From assembly GCA_015272395.1 (NCBI GenBank), contig JACYLQ010000001.1, positions 372,001-436,000 on the forward strand: DNA of 64,000 bases, given 5' to 3'. Below are positions 36,057 through 45,400 of this stretch, piece after piece (position 1 is the stretch's first letter; every line of letters begins with the position of its first letter). The translations under genes were made by a program, and so were the position numbers. Below the pieces are notes generated by a model, which was given only the letters and a program-made list of their open reading frames with translations, was not told the DNA's origin and ran no database searches. The stretch is from Calothrix sp. C42_A2020_038 (GTDB lineage Bacteria > Cyanobacteriota > Cyanobacteriia > Cyanobacteriales > Nostocaceae).

Positions 36057-36488
36057 TTAAGCTGCAATACCAACAAGTTCAATGTCAAAAACTAAGTCTT
36101 CACCAGCAAGTGGGTGGTTAGCATCTAAAGTGATAGTAGACTCAGATACATCTGTGACAACAACAGGAATAACTTGCCCGGTGGGTTGCTGAATTTGTAG
36201 CTGCTGACCAACTTCGGGTTCTAACTCTGCTGGCATTTGTTCACGGTCTACCTCAATTACCATGTCAGGACGGTATGAACCATATGCTTGCTCAACGGGT
36301 ATGTGTGTAGTTTTGGAATCACCAGCATTCATACCTACAACTGCTTCCTCGAATCCAGGAATTAACTGTCCTGAACCAATTGTAAATTCTAAGGGGTCGC
36401 CTCCATTAGACGAGTCAAATACTGTACCATCTGTTAATTTACCTGTGTAGTGAACTGTTACAGTATCACCGACTTTTGCTTGTCCCAT
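36057..36488 (-). CDS. FKBP-type peptidyl-prolyl isomerase, SlyD-like
   Basis: The 143-residue form starts at MGQAKVGDTVTVHYTGKLTD, with AGGAGA seven bases upstream; a longer frame to 36548 has no such site. FKBP features are FDSSNGGDPLEFTIGSGQ, IPGFEEAVVGMNAGD and VEQAYGSYRPDM. An inserted-in-flap region (IEVDREQMP ... QQLQIQ) is typical of SlyD-type FKBPs that combine prolyl isomerase and chaperone activity. The His-rich metal-binding tail of E. coli SlyD is absent. It is cytoplasmic and monocistronic. Confidence 0.9.
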   Translation of the reverse strand: MGQAKVGDTVTVHYTGKLTDGTVFDSSNGGDPLEFTIGSGQLIPGFEEAVVGMNAGDSKTTHIPVEQAYGSYRPDMVIEVDREQMPAELEPEVGQQLQIQQPTGQVIPVVVTDVSESTITLDANHPLAGEDLVFDIELVGIAA

Positions 36489-36944
36489 TGATTTTTCTCC
36501 TAAAGTTTTTTTATTCGTGCAAACCTTGAGGTACAGGCTAAATACCATCTGAACAATTAGATTTTAAGTTGGCATCCCTCCTTGGTTGAGTATTATATAG
36601 CCTGCCTCTCAGGTAATTTAATAGTGCGATTTAACACTTTTGAGGGCTGATATCATCCTCGACTTAGATTACCTTACTAAAGATAACAAGCTTTGCAGAT
36701 TCAAGAAAAAATTAAGGGGAGTTGTCAATTGATATTTTATATACGCGTATACGCGGGAGGAAAATCCACACTCTTCGGGAACCGGATGTTCACTCTTGCG
36801 TGGTTGATTTACCTGCACGAATGGACTCACCGTGTGTATCCCTCCTTACATGTATTTTCAAAAATCAAATTGGATTCTTAATATAACAAAGATTCCCGTC
36901 TTCACAGAAGAAGCTGGGAATCTGAGAATTTGCGACATACACAA
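36489..36944. other. 456-bp intergenic region between the FKBP and Fur genes
   Basis: It should hold the promoter of the minus-strand FKBP gene at its left end and the terminator of the Fur gene at its right end. The middle (36740-36840) has no convincing coding sequence. Nothing else was recognised. Confidence 0.4.
36890..36923 (-). terminator. Hairpin after the Fur-family gene
   Basis: AGATTCCC and GGGAATCT form the outer stem, extended by CTT/AAG pairing inside. It lies 22 bp past the Fur stop codon on the minus strand and belongs to the AGATTCCCGAC palindrome family. Confidence 0.5.
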
Positions 36945-37463
36945 TTAATAACTGGCGCCATCTTCCATATCTGCTGCCCTCATTGCGCGCGAGCAAACCC
37001 AATCACTTGAGACTACAGCGGGCCATCCTTTACGGACAGCTTCAGGGCAAATAGTATAAATTGTTAATTGACAATCAATTAATTCAAGTCCTGATTTCTC
37101 AACTTGCTTCGTAGCTTGCTTGAGAATAGAGCTATTTTCAAACTCAATTGTCATGTTACATTGGGCACAAACCATATGGTGATGATGGTTGGGAGAGGAT
37201 GTATTGAGTTCGTAATGCTTGTGTACCTCTGCTAACTCCAACTCTCGCAAAATCCCCATCCGCGTCATCAGCTTTAATGTACGGTAAATTGTAGACAGAC
37301 TAATTCCTTCCTGACGCTCCTCCAGGAGAGTGAATAACTCCTCAGCACTCAGATGTTTACCTCTTGGAAGATTTTGGAAAACCTGTAGTATCACCTCCCG
37401 CTGCGGTGTTAATCGCCATCCTTTTGAATTTAGTTCGGCTTTGAGAGAATTTGCTGTATACAT
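36945..37463 (-). CDS. Fur-family metalloregulator
   Basis: This 172-residue protein has a winged helix (~10-85, RLTPQREVILQVFQNL, ISLSTIYRTLKLM) and a dimerisation/metal domain with HKHYELN, the NHHHHMVCAQC cluster and one CxxC pair. The second CxxC pair of classical Fur is missing (TICPEAVRKGWP). The C-terminal tail through GWPAVV...DWVCSRAM recalls the cyanobacterial FurC/PerR branch more than FurA, but assignment within the family is uncertain. A GATAATGATAATC Fur-box-like site about 30 bp upstream suggests autoregulation. Confidence 0.88.
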   Translation of the reverse strand: MYTANSLKAELNSKGWRLTPQREVILQVFQNLPRGKHLSAEELFTLLEERQEGISLSTIYRTLKLMTRMGILRELELAEVHKHYELNTSSPNHHHHMVCAQCNMTIEFENSSILKQATKQVEKSGLELIDCQLTIYTICPEAVRKGWPAVVSSDWVCSRAMRAADMEDGASY

Positions 37464-37492
37464 AAATCACAATTCGTGGGCAGGGTATACCA

Positions 37493-37505
37493 GATAATGA
37501 TAATC
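37493..37505. promoter_or_regulatory. Fur-box-like site upstream of the Fur-family gene
   Basis: GATAATGATAATC matches the first 13 positions of the canonical 19-bp Fur box. It begins 30 bp upstream of the Fur-family start codon, within the region shared with the divergent beta-lactamase-like gene. Confidence 0.5.
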
Positions 37506-37741
37506 GCAAATGGCACTGATTTGCAATAAACTTGTACTTATTGAGAAGTTAATTTTTCTATCTAGGCTATAAAGTAACCAATACAAGAGTTTAATAATCT
37601 TTTTTTTCTCCAAGATTGTTATTTTGTTTACTGGAATTATTGACAACAGAAATGTTATTAAATACTATATATCACGATTATGTAGATTTGTAACACAAAT
37701 GTTAATGAGTGTTACATTGCTTTGTTCCTCACACAACACAC

Positions 37742-38779
37742 ATGAAAGCCAACTTTTTATTACTAAGTTTATCGAGTGTTATCCTATTTTCATCGACGGC
37801 AATAGCGGAGCAACAAAGCGCATTCAGCCAATTAGCTAGTCTAAGTAGCACAGATACGACACCATTGCCAAGAATAAAATTTATACCTCCTACTCAACGA
37901 CTTGACCCAGTTTCAACTCCTTCAGATAACGCTTCTAAATTTGCTGGTGTTGTGAGTCTAGGACAAGAAATGTCAGTATTAGAGAATCAAATTAAAACAT
38001 TGATGACCCGTTATAAATCCCTAACGCCAGGGATGTTTTTTTTGGATTTACAAACAGGTAATTATTTAAATATCAACGGAGAAAAAATCTTTCCTGCTGC
38101 TAGTACAATTAAGTATCCAATTTTGATTGCATTGTTTGAAGAAGTTGATGCGGGTAGAATTGAACTTGATGAAAAGTTAATAATGCAAAGGAGACATCTT
38201 GCTGGTGGTTCTGGGAATATGCGCTTTCGTCGAGTCGGAACTCAGTTTAGTTTGCTGGAAACGGCAACGTTGATGATGACAATCAGCGACAATACAGCAA
38301 CTAACATGGTTATCGACCGTTTAGGAGGTATAGCAAAATTAAATCAGCGCTTTCGTGCGTGGGGACTTGAGCAAACAATAATGCAGAAGCATCTGGGAGA
38401 TTTTGGTGGAACAAACAAAACCAGTGCTAAAGATTTAGTGCGTTTATCAGCTTTGCTGACTAGTCGCAAATTATTAAGTGATACAAGTCGTTCTCAGGTA
38501 CTTGATATAATGTATCGTTGTCAAAATCGGGGTTTGTTGCCATCTGGCTTAGGCAAAGGGGCAAATATTGCTCACAAAACAGGAACATTAAGATTTGTAC
38601 TTGGAGATGCTGGTATTATCCAAACGCCATCAGGTAGAAAGTACTTTGCGGGTATTTTGGTCAGAAGACCTCATCATAGTAGACAAGCCAGAGAATTTAT
38701 TCGTCAGGTTTCTCAACTTGTATACAATTACCTTGACCAACCGCAATTGACTAGCTTACCTCTGGAAAGTCAAAATTAA
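37742..38779 (+). CDS. Class A beta-lactamase-like serine hydrolase
   Basis: The start is placed at ATG 37742 (345 residues), which opens directly with a signal peptide (MKANFLLLSLSSVILFSSTA). The catalytic SxxK is in FPAASTIKYPILIALFEE, SDN in MTISDNTATNMVIDRL, and KTG in IAHKTGTLRFVLGDAGI. The family includes class A beta-lactamases and penicillin-binding-like serine hydrolases. A clear Glu166 omega-loop motif was not identified, so true beta-lactamase activity is uncertain. It is periplasmic. It is divergent from the Fur-family gene across 278 bp. Confidence 0.85.
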   Translation: MKANFLLLSLSSVILFSSTAIAEQQSAFSQLASLSSTDTTPLPRIKFIPPTQRLDPVSTPSDNASKFAGVVSLGQEMSVLENQIKTLMTRYKSLTPGMFFLDLQTGNYLNINGEKIFPAASTIKYPILIALFEEVDAGRIELDEKLIMQRRHLAGGSGNMRFRRVGTQFSLLETATLMMTISDNTATNMVIDRLGGIAKLNQRFRAWGLEQTIMQKHLGDFGGTNKTSAKDLVRLSALLTSRKLLSDTSRSQVLDIMYRCQNRGLLPSGLGKGANIAHKTGTLRFVLGDAGIIQTPSGRKYFAGILVRRPHHSRQAREFIRQVSQLVYNYLDQPQLTSLPLESQN

Positions 38780-39083
38780 AAATGCAAAAGAGAAGAGTAA
38801 GTAGAAGAAGAGTTGGAAACTGCTAACTTACTGTTCCGATTTAATTGCTTTTTAGCCCACTTTCCGCACTTCATCGTGTAATATGTGTAGATTTCCAATT
38901 CTCTGCTAATTGAGGTTAAATACTTAACATAAACAGCTAATATTTCATAGTATTAATACTTGATTAGCGCTCATAACTAGGAATTATTCTTGAATAGCAG
39001 CGTACTATATATTATATTAAAGTGCGGAATATGGGTTATTGACACAGCATCCCTCACCCTAGTACTAAACTCTGACTTTTGCC
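38780..39083. other. 304-bp convergent intergenic region
   Basis: It lies between the convergent beta-lactamase-like and DUF6335 genes. No coding sequence and no clear terminator hairpin were recognised. Confidence 0.4.
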
Positions 39084-39518
39084 CTAATCTCTTCTTTCCT
39101 GATAATCTTCGCTGGACGTTGGGTCTAATTCCCAGCGTTTGTGATCACGTTGTTCTAAAATATCGTTTGTGCGTAGAGATGCTGTATCATCCATTTCTAA
39201 ACCGACTGCTGCTGCCAATTCTTCGGTAACATTTTGGTCGGGAGTTGCCACAGTACCACCAACTGCTTCATCGCCAACGGCATCAGCATCTTGCCAATAG
39301 GCATCAATGTCACCTCCAGTTAGCTCTGGACTCGTTTCGGTATAATTCTCGACTTCGGCGCCCATCGTCCTTCCACCGATATTATATCCGGGCAAGTCTT
39401 TGACACCCGTACCGTAAGATTCTGTAATTTCCTGCGGTAAATCATTAGCTTCTGCTTCAATATCAACTTGTTCTACAGAACTTATGCTCTTATCTTTCTG
39501 CTTTTTCAGATTCGCCAT
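39084..39518 (-). CDS. DUF6335-family protein
   Basis: This 144-residue acidic, soluble protein carries the pattern I associate with cyanobacterial DUF6335: TSPELTGGDIDAYWQDADAV, GDEAVGGTVATPDQNV, EELAAAVGLEMDD, LRTNDILEQRDHKRWELDP and SSEDYQERRD. Function is unknown. Family members are often found near stress-related genes, fitting the cluster that begins at 40 kb. The N-terminus is basic and low in complexity. Confidence 0.8.
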   Translation of the reverse strand: MANLKKQKDKSISSVEQVDIEAEANDLPQEITESYGTGVKDLPGYNIGGRTMGAEVENYTETSPELTGGDIDAYWQDADAVGDEAVGGTVATPDQNVTEELAAAVGLEMDDTASLRTNDILEQRDHKRWELDPTSSEDYQERRD

Positions 39519-39990
39519 AGAAGTTCGTCAATTAAAAATACATTACTCAATACTGCTTAAATAGTTTTTTGCAGCCACTCCACAATAGCCTTTTTTTGTC
39601 AAGCTTTTATACTCCAATAGAAGTACTACTTTAGATAGAGATAGACGTATACTGATATATTCCTTTGGAACGAAGTTATAAATTTTAATTCTGCGTAGTC
39701 TTATAAATGTCAATTCACGCTATAGCCACTTCACGCAAAGTTATGAGTTATGTCAGTCATGGCTCATAACTATTTTTTTATATATTAACACAATATTTGA
39801 CTTTATTTAAGCTCTTAAGTTCACATATAATTTTCTGAATTAGTAAATAGTATCTCTCTCTTTAGAGCGAAGCTTTGAAATAATTTGGTAGATAGCATAA
39901 AGAGTATCAAAAATCGTCAACTAGCTCCTTGATAGTTATGGGCTATAGACAAGAATAAGCGGTATCGATTTATTTGAGTTTATAGCTCAT
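39519..39990. other. 472-bp intergenic region
   Basis: It is AT-rich. GTTATGAG (39740-39747) and CTCATAAC (39763-39770) form an 8-bp stem followed by a TATTTTTTTA run, a possible plus-strand terminator with no obvious gene ahead of it. Nothing else was recognised. Confidence 0.4.
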
Positions 39991-40194
39991 ATGTTTCTTA
40001 TGAAAAAAGAAGGTGTCTCTCCAGAGATCGCGACAATACATGCGCGTGCAGTATTCAGTGTGTTAGAGAGTGCAGTTACACCGGGAGAATTTGAAGACGT
40101 TCGTTTAAATTTATCTGACGACTAAAAAGAAATATTACCAGTTTCAAAAAAGAAATCACTGCTTCATGTATTAACTAAAATCATCGGAGGAAAT
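39991..40194 (+). pseudogene. DUF2267-like remnant, in frame with the PfpI gene
   Basis: An ATG at 39991 opens 44 codons whose translation includes GVSPEIATIHARAVFSVLES and GEFEDVRLNLSDD, the C-terminal signature of DUF2267 proteins (normally ~130 residues). A TAA at 40123-40125 interrupts. Beyond it the same frame continues KEILPVSKKKSLLHVLTKII into the PfpI ATG at 40195, exactly 68 codons downstream. The TAA sits where family members usually have Tyr. I read it as a 5'-truncated gene with a nonsense codon; a short leader peptide is the alternative. Confidence 0.6.
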
Positions 40195-41286
40195 ATGACA
40201 AGTTTAAATCATCATTCCAAAAAGAAAATAGCAATCTTGATTGAAAATGATGTTGAAGATGCGGAATTTCAAGTACCATACAATGCGTTGAAGCAAGCAG
40301 GAATGGATGTGGTTGTCCTTGGTTCTCGGATGAATGAGACTTATAAGGGCAAACGCGGAAAAGTTTCTGTCAAACCTGATGGTACTACAGCCGAAGCAAT
40401 TGCTGCTGAATTTGATGCAGTAGTCATACCAGGTGGTATGGCACCTGATAAGATGCGTTGTAACCGTAATACTGTAAGATTTGTGCAGGAAGCGGCAGCG
40501 CAAAATCAAATAGTCGCAGCGGTTTGTCATGGTCCCCAGTTGTTGATAGAAGCAGATTTACTCAAAGGCAAACAAGCTACAGGGTATATGGCAATCCGCA
40601 AGGATATAATTAATGCTGGCGCCAAGTATATTGATGAAGCATTAGTTGTTGACGGTAATCTGATTACGTCGCGCCAACCAGGGGACTTAGCCATATTCAC
40701 TACAGCAATTCTAAGTCGTTTAGGATATGGCGGTAAAGATGCAGCTTTGCCGAATGAAAATGATAAAGATGCAGAATGGTGGAAATTAGCTGATGCTTGG
40801 GGTGGTTCTACTAAAGGTGAAGTGGTAAAGACACTTAATACAGCATTAGCTGGTGAAAAATATTCTATTGAAGCACTTCACCAGTACGTACAAAAAGAAT
40901 CCGACGCAGAAATAAAATCACTCTTTGAGGAGATGCTTCAAAATAAGCAGCGTCACATTGAATATCTAGAAGCACGACTTAATCAACTAGGTGAGAAACC
41001 GTCACTCGCTGCTAACATTGCCAATCAGTATGCAAAAGTTAAAACGGCGTTAACTGGTAGTGATGACATTTACCAACTACGTTCAGCCCTAGGTGACGTA
41101 CAAACAGGTATTGGTGACATTGGTAACTTAGTGCCAGCTACAACCGACCCAATATCAACTGCTATCTTCACAGAAATTCACAAAGATTTAGTAATGTACG
41201 AACAACGTTTAGTTGAACTATATCGCGCCAAGGTTGGTAATCAAGTTAAATCTGCGAACCCAACTACAGGCGCTGCTGTAAGTTAA
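40195..41286 (+). CDS. DJ-1/PfpI-family protein fused to a ferritin-like helical domain
   Basis: In this 363-residue protein, residues ~10-190 are a PfpI/DJ-1 domain with Glu24 (EDAEF), the nucleophile elbow AAVCHGPQ (Cys111, His112) and VIPGGMAPDKM. Family members act as glyoxalases, deglycases or proteases. Residues ~215-345 form long amphipathic helices (TALAGEKYSIEALHQYVQ, DAEIKSLFEEMLQNKQRHIE, HKDLVMYEQRLVELYRAK) with a ferritin-like/DUF2383 look. The fusion suggests a protein protecting against oxidative or carbonyl stress. AGGAGG-like GGAGGAAAT precedes the start. Same-strand stress-type genes follow. Confidence 0.85.
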   Translation: MTSLNHHSKKKIAILIENDVEDAEFQVPYNALKQAGMDVVVLGSRMNETYKGKRGKVSVKPDGTTAEAIAAEFDAVVIPGGMAPDKMRCNRNTVRFVQEAAAQNQIVAAVCHGPQLLIEADLLKGKQATGYMAIRKDIINAGAKYIDEALVVDGNLITSRQPGDLAIFTTAILSRLGYGGKDAALPNENDKDAEWWKLADAWGGSTKGEVVKTLNTALAGEKYSIEALHQYVQKESDAEIKSLFEEMLQNKQRHIEYLEARLNQLGEKPSLAANIANQYAKVKTALTGSDDIYQLRSALGDVQTGIGDIGNLVPATTDPISTAIFTEIHKDLVMYEQRLVELYRAKVGNQVKSANPTTGAAVS

Positions 41287-41429
41287 AAACTAAAAGTTAA
41301 AAACTAAAAATTCAAAAGTAAAAAGATAATCACTGCAAATTAGTTCAGAGGCTTTAGATGATTTATCTGTTCTTTTGCCTTTTACCTTTTTACTTCTTGA
41401 AGTCAAATCTGCTTGGATGAGGTACAAAA

Positions 41430-42125
41430 GTGGCATCGACATCAGAAAGTCAAACCAGTATTAATCAGAACGAAGCCAGTGATACTGAACGTTGGGCTTC
41501 GTTAGTTAGTGGTGGTGCAATGGTATTGCTGGGATTAAAGCAGCGTTCACTGCGAGGTGTATTAACTGCTTTAGCTGGGGGTGGTTTATTGTATCAAGGT
41601 GTAAAGAAGAAAAGTACCATCCAACAAGCCCAGGAAGCAATTGGAATTGGACAAGTTATTAAAGTTGAAAAAACAGTAACAATCAATAAACCTGCGGATG
41701 AGTTATACCGTTTTTGGCACAACTTTGAGAACCTGCCTAGTTTCATGAAGCATCTTAAAGAAGTTAAGGTACTTGATAATAAACGCTCGCACTGGGTAGC
41801 GACAGCACCTTTAGGTACAAGCGTCGAATGGGATGCCGAAACGCTCGAAGACCGTGAAAATGAGTTTATTTCCTGGGTTTCCACAGAAGAAGCGGATGTG
41901 GAAAACTCTGGATTTGTCAGGTTTCAAAAAGCACCAGGAGATCGAGGCACAGAAGTAAAAATTGTCATGGAATATACTCCACCAGGAGGCGCCTTAGCAG
42001 CAGTTTTTGCCAAACTCTTCGGTGAAGAACCAGAACAGCAAATAGGTGATGACCTACGTCGCTTCAAAATGTTAATGGAAGCGGGGGAAATCGCCACAAC
42101 TGAAGGGCAACCACGCGGGAAATAA
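41430..42125 (+). CDS. SRPBCC (START-like) protein with N-terminal membrane segments
   Basis: This 231-residue protein begins with GTG (GAGG upstream). Residues ~25-60 hold two short hydrophobic segments (ASLVSGGAMVLLGLKQ and LTALAGGGLLYQGV), as in DUF2892-type anchors. Residues ~75-215 are a polyketide-cyclase/SRPBCC lipid- or ligand-binding fold (VEKTVTINKPADELYRFWHN, LPSFMKHLKEVKVL, GTEVKIVMEYTPPGG). Such proteins are often co-located with stress dehydrogenases in cyanobacteria. It precedes the first zinc dehydrogenase by 114 bp. Confidence 0.85.
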   Translation: MASTSESQTSINQNEASDTERWASLVSGGAMVLLGLKQRSLRGVLTALAGGGLLYQGVKKKSTIQQAQEAIGIGQVIKVEKTVTINKPADELYRFWHNFENLPSFMKHLKEVKVLDNKRSHWVATAPLGTSVEWDAETLEDRENEFISWVSTEEADVENSGFVRFQKAPGDRGTEVKIVMEYTPPGGALAAVFAKLFGEEPEQQIGDDLRRFKMLMEAGEIATTEGQPRGK

Positions 42126-42239
42126 ATACAGTTATGAGTTATGAGTTAAATAATCTTTACTCAACTTTTTGCTTCGTAACTCCCAAATTTCAACTCCGCG
42201 TCTCCCAAATTCCAAATTCTAACTCCTAACTATTAAATT

Positions 42240-43409
42240 ATGAAAGCTGTTTGTTGGCACGGTGCAAATGACGTGCGGGTTGAAACTGTACCTGACCCAA
42301 AGATTATTAACCCGCGCGATGTAATTCTTAAAATTACATCTACAGCGATATGTGGTTCAGACTTACATATATATGGTGGCTATATTCCTACTGTTCAATC
42401 CGGTGATATCATCGGTCATGAATTTATGGGGGAAGTAGTTGAAACTGGTAGTAAAGTCAGTAACTTAAAAGTTGGCGATAGAGTAGTAGTACCTTCTACT
42501 ATTGGCTGTGGTCATTGTCATTATTGCCAGCATGATATGTGGTCGTTATGTGATAACTCTATTCCTGAAGGATGGATAGAAGAAAAGTTATTTGGTAGTA
42601 TCACCTCTGCAATCTTTGGATATTCTCATGCTTTTGGTGGTTATGCAGGTGCCCAAGCGGAGTATGTGCGAGTTCCATTTGCTGATGTAGGTGTAGTCAA
42701 AGTACCTAAAGATATACCTGACGAGAAGTTACTTTTCATATCTGATGCTATTCCTACAGGATATATGGGTGCTGAACTGTGTGACATTCAACCTGGTGAT
42801 ACTGTTGCAGTCTGGGGATGTGGTGCAGTTGGTCAATTTGCGATGATAAGCGCTTATATGATGGGCGCCGAGAAAGTTATTGGTATTGACCGTTTTCCTG
42901 AGCGTTTAGAGTTAGCAAAAAACTTTGCGAAAGCTGAAGTAATTAATTATGAAGAGATGGATGCTGGTGAAGCTTTAAAAGAAATGACTGGTGGTCGTGG
43001 TCCTGACGCTTGTATTGACGCTGTTGGTTTAGAAGCACATGGTGTTGGGTTTGAAGACTTTTACGACCAAACAAAGCACAAACTACGTTTAGAAACTGAC
43101 CGTCCTCATGTTCTGCGACAAATGATGTTAGCTTGTCGCAAAGGTGGCACTCTTTCCATTATGGGTGTATACGCAGGTTTCATCGATAAAATGCCGCTCG
43201 GCGCTGCTTTTAATAAAGGTTTAACTTTCCGAATGGGACAAATGCATGGACAAAAGTATATGCATTTATTACTCGATATGATACTCGAAGGTAAATTTGA
43301 CCCTTCCCAAGTTGTTACCCATCAATTACCTCTTGATGCGGCGCCGCACGGTTATGAAATATTTCAACAAAAGAAAGATAACTGTATTAAAGTTGTTTTA
43401 AAGCCGTAA
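42240..43409 (+). CDS. Zinc-dependent alcohol/formaldehyde dehydrogenase, copy 1
   Basis: This 389-residue medium-chain dehydrogenase has catalytic zinc ligands Cys38 and His60-Glu61. Structural zinc cysteines lie at 90, 93, 96 and 104 ([16 protein letters not shown]). A Rossmann motif [13 protein letters not shown] follows. The length and the insertion near 265-290 resemble glutathione-independent formaldehyde dehydrogenase-like enzymes (FDH subgroup). It is cytosolic, uses NAD(P), and its substrate is unknown. The closely related copy at 44095 indicates tandem duplication. Confidence 0.9.
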   Translation: MKAVCWHGANDVRVETVPDPKIINPRDVILKITSTAICGSDLHIYGGYIPTVQSGDIIGHEFMGEVVETGSKVSNLKVGDRVVVPSTIGCGHCHYCQHDMWSLCDNSIPEGWIEEKLFGSITSAIFGYSHAFGGYAGAQAEYVRVPFADVGVVKVPKDIPDEKLLFISDAIPTGYMGAELCDIQPGDTVAVWGCGAVGQFAMISAYMMGAEKVIGIDRFPERLELAKNFAKAEVINYEEMDAGEALKEMTGGRGPDACIDAVGLEAHGVGFEDFYDQTKHKLRLETDRPHVLRQMMLACRKGGTLSIMGVYAGFIDKMPLGAAFNKGLTFRMGQMHGQKYMHLLLDMILEGKFDPSQVVTHQLPLDAAPHGYEIFQQKKDNCIKVVLKP

Positions 43410-43484
43410 AAACTAGCTGTTCATTAATCTTTTACGGTTTTTATTTAAGTTTTTTCAACATCTATCCAACGGAGGATTTTATTT

Positions 43485-43871
43485 ATGAATAGTGTAATTT
43501 CTTTCATTCAAAATATGATACTACGTCAGGTATTTACCTTATTTCTCATAGGCTTTGTATTCTTCTCAATGGAGTTGTTTGCTAATACTGGTATTCAATC
43601 AGCAAGTGCTGAGACAGTAACATCACCAGAAGGCGTTTATTACAAAGCGATGCCAAATGATGAGGTTCACAAAAACTACAATAGTGAGAACGTTGTAGAA
43701 CAAGCAAAGAATAAACTTGAAGAAACTACTGAAACTATTCGTGAGAAGCTCAACCTTGATGAAGAAACACCTCGCGCGACTAAAGAGTTTTTACGCTCGA
43801 CTGAAAATAGAGTAGAAAAAGCTGTTGAACCTTTGACTGGTACTCGCAGTGGTTACTATCAAATTCCGTAA
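43485..43871 (+). CDS. Small exported/anchored protein between the two dehydrogenases
   Basis: This 128-residue protein has an N-terminal hydrophobic signal (residues ~12-42, ending ASAETV). A charged, probably coiled-coil mature part contains NKLEETTETIREKLNLDEET. Similar short exported proteins with a REKLNLDE...TKEFL core occur in filamentous cyanobacteria; function is unknown. AACGGAGGA precedes the ATG. Hairpins at 43897 and 44035 separate it from the next dehydrogenase. Confidence 0.65.
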   Translation: MNSVISFIQNMILRQVFTLFLIGFVFFSMELFANTGIQSASAETVTSPEGVYYKAMPNDEVHKNYNSENVVEQAKNKLEETTETIREKLNLDEETPRATKEFLRSTENRVEKAVEPLTGTRSGYYQIP

Positions 43872-43896
43872 TTAACCGACCCCCGCTACGCGATCT

Positions 43897-43915
43897 CTCC
43901 CCTTTCCAAGGGGAG
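43897..43915 (+). terminator. Intrinsic-type terminator hairpin
   Basis: CTCCCCTT and AAGGGGAG form an 8-bp stem around TCC, followed by GATAGGGTTTTT. It lies 26 bp past the stop of the gene at 43485. Confidence 0.6.
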
Positions 43916-44034
43916 GATAGGGTTTTTCAAATGTCGGAAATAATTGAGAAAATTCTCAACTGTCTAACGAGGTTTTGTTGTTTGAAGATTTGAGCGTAGG
44001 CTGAAATAGGCAAAAAACGACCAAATAAAAAATA

Positions 44035-44063
44035 CCTACCCTTGAAAGCAGGGGAGGGGTAGG
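44035..44063. repeat. CCTACCC...GGGTAGG hairpin upstream of the second dehydrogenase
   Basis: CCTACCC (44035-44041) pairs with GGGTAGG (44057-44063). It lies 31 bp upstream of the start codon at 44095 and so could influence initiation; it is also similar to other C/G-rich dispersed palindromes here. Confidence 0.45.
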
Positions 44064-44094
44064 CGCTTTGATTGGATTATATTAAGGATTAATT

Positions 44095-45264
44095 ATGAAA
44101 GCTGTTTGCTGGCATGGCGCCAATAAAGTACAAGTAGATACGGTGCCAGACCCAAAAATACTAAACCCGCGCGATGCGATTATAAAAATCACTTCAACAG
44201 CAATTTGTGGTTCGGACTTACACTTATACAATGGCTATATCCCAACCATGCAAAAAGGGGATATTTTAGGTCATGAATTCATGGGAGAAGTAGTAGAAGT
44301 CGGAACTGCTGTTAAGAATATCAAAGTCGGAGATAGAGTAGTTGTTCCCTTTACTATCGCTTGCGGTAACTGTTTCTTTTGTCAAAGAGATTTGTGGTCA
44401 TTATGCGATAACTCAAATCCTAACGGATGGTTGGCAGAAAAGGTAATGGGTCATTCACCTTCTGGGTTGTTTGGATACTCACACATCTTCGGAGGTTACG
44501 CAGGGGGGCAAGCTGAATATGCGCGCGTTCCTTTTGCTGATACAGGTTTGCTCAAAATACCAGATGGTTTAACCGATGAGCAAGTCTTGTTTTTAACAGA
44601 TATTTTTCCAACTGGATATATGGCAGCAGAAAACTGTCATATCAAACCTGGTGATATTGTAGCTATTTGGGGTTGTGGACCTGTTGGACAATTTGCAATT
44701 AAAAGCGCGTTTATGTTAGGTGCTGAAAGAGTAATTGCTATTGACCGTATTCCTGAACGTTTACAAATGGCGAAAGATGTTGGTAAAGCTGAAGTTTTGA
44801 ACTACGAAGAACTCGATGTTGGTGAAGTACTCAAAGAAATGACAGGTGGTCGTGGTCCAGATGCAGTCATTGACGCAGTTGGCTTGGAAGCACATGGTAC
44901 AGATTACATGGCACTTCATGACCAAGTAAAACAAGCTGTGAAATTGGAACCTGACCGTCCAACCGCATTACGTCAAGTTATTGTTGCTTGTGCTAAAGGT
45001 GGTCACGTATCAATTGCTGGTGCCTACGGTGGGTTTGTTGATAAACTACCGATGGGTGCTGCGATGAATAAAGGTTTAACGTTTAAGATGGGACAAACAC
45101 ATGTTCACCGATATTTACACCCGCTACTCGAACGTATCCAAAACGGTGAAATAGACCCTTCTTTTGTTATTACTCACACTTTACCGCTTGATGCGGCGCC
45201 TCACGGGTACGAAATTTTTAAGCTCAAAAAAGATAATTGTATCAAGGTTGTTCTGAAACCATGA
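44095..45264 (+). CDS. Zinc-dependent alcohol/formaldehyde dehydrogenase, copy 2
   Basis: This 389-residue paralogue of the gene at 42240 conserves Cys38, His60-Glu61 and the four structural zinc cysteines ([16 protein letters not shown]). It also keeps the same C-terminus [12 protein letters not shown]...[11 protein letters not shown]. Divergence is concentrated in residues 105-130 and 265-290, so the two copies may prefer different substrates. After the stop, 45290-45352 encodes an in-frame tail LEPFTAVEATSPPAQVQGRD without a start codon. This may be the eroded end of another small gene of the 43485 type (low confidence). Confidence 0.9.
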   Translation: MKAVCWHGANKVQVDTVPDPKILNPRDAIIKITSTAICGSDLHLYNGYIPTMQKGDILGHEFMGEVVEVGTAVKNIKVGDRVVVPFTIACGNCFFCQRDLWSLCDNSNPNGWLAEKVMGHSPSGLFGYSHIFGGYAGGQAEYARVPFADTGLLKIPDGLTDEQVLFLTDIFPTGYMAAENCHIKPGDIVAIWGCGPVGQFAIKSAFMLGAERVIAIDRIPERLQMAKDVGKAEVLNYEELDVGEVLKEMTGGRGPDAVIDAVGLEAHGTDYMALHDQVKQAVKLEPDRPTALRQVIVACAKGGHVSIAGAYGGFVDKLPMGAAMNKGLTFKMGQTHVHRYLHPLLERIQNGEIDPSFVITHTLPLDAAPHGYEIFKLKKDNCIKVVLKP

Positions 45265-45400
45265 TGTTATTTCATCGTACAAAATATTAGAACCATTCAC
45301 AGCTGTAGAAGCAACAAGTCCACCTGCTCAAGTTCAAGGACGTGATGAGTAATGGTTGATGGTGCGTGAAAGCAGTTGTTTTTTGTTTCTTTCACGCACT

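Noticed and set aside
36693-36881. 62-residue plus-strand ORF between the FKBP and Fur genes
   Set aside because: Composition and lack of a start signal suggest chance; no family pattern.
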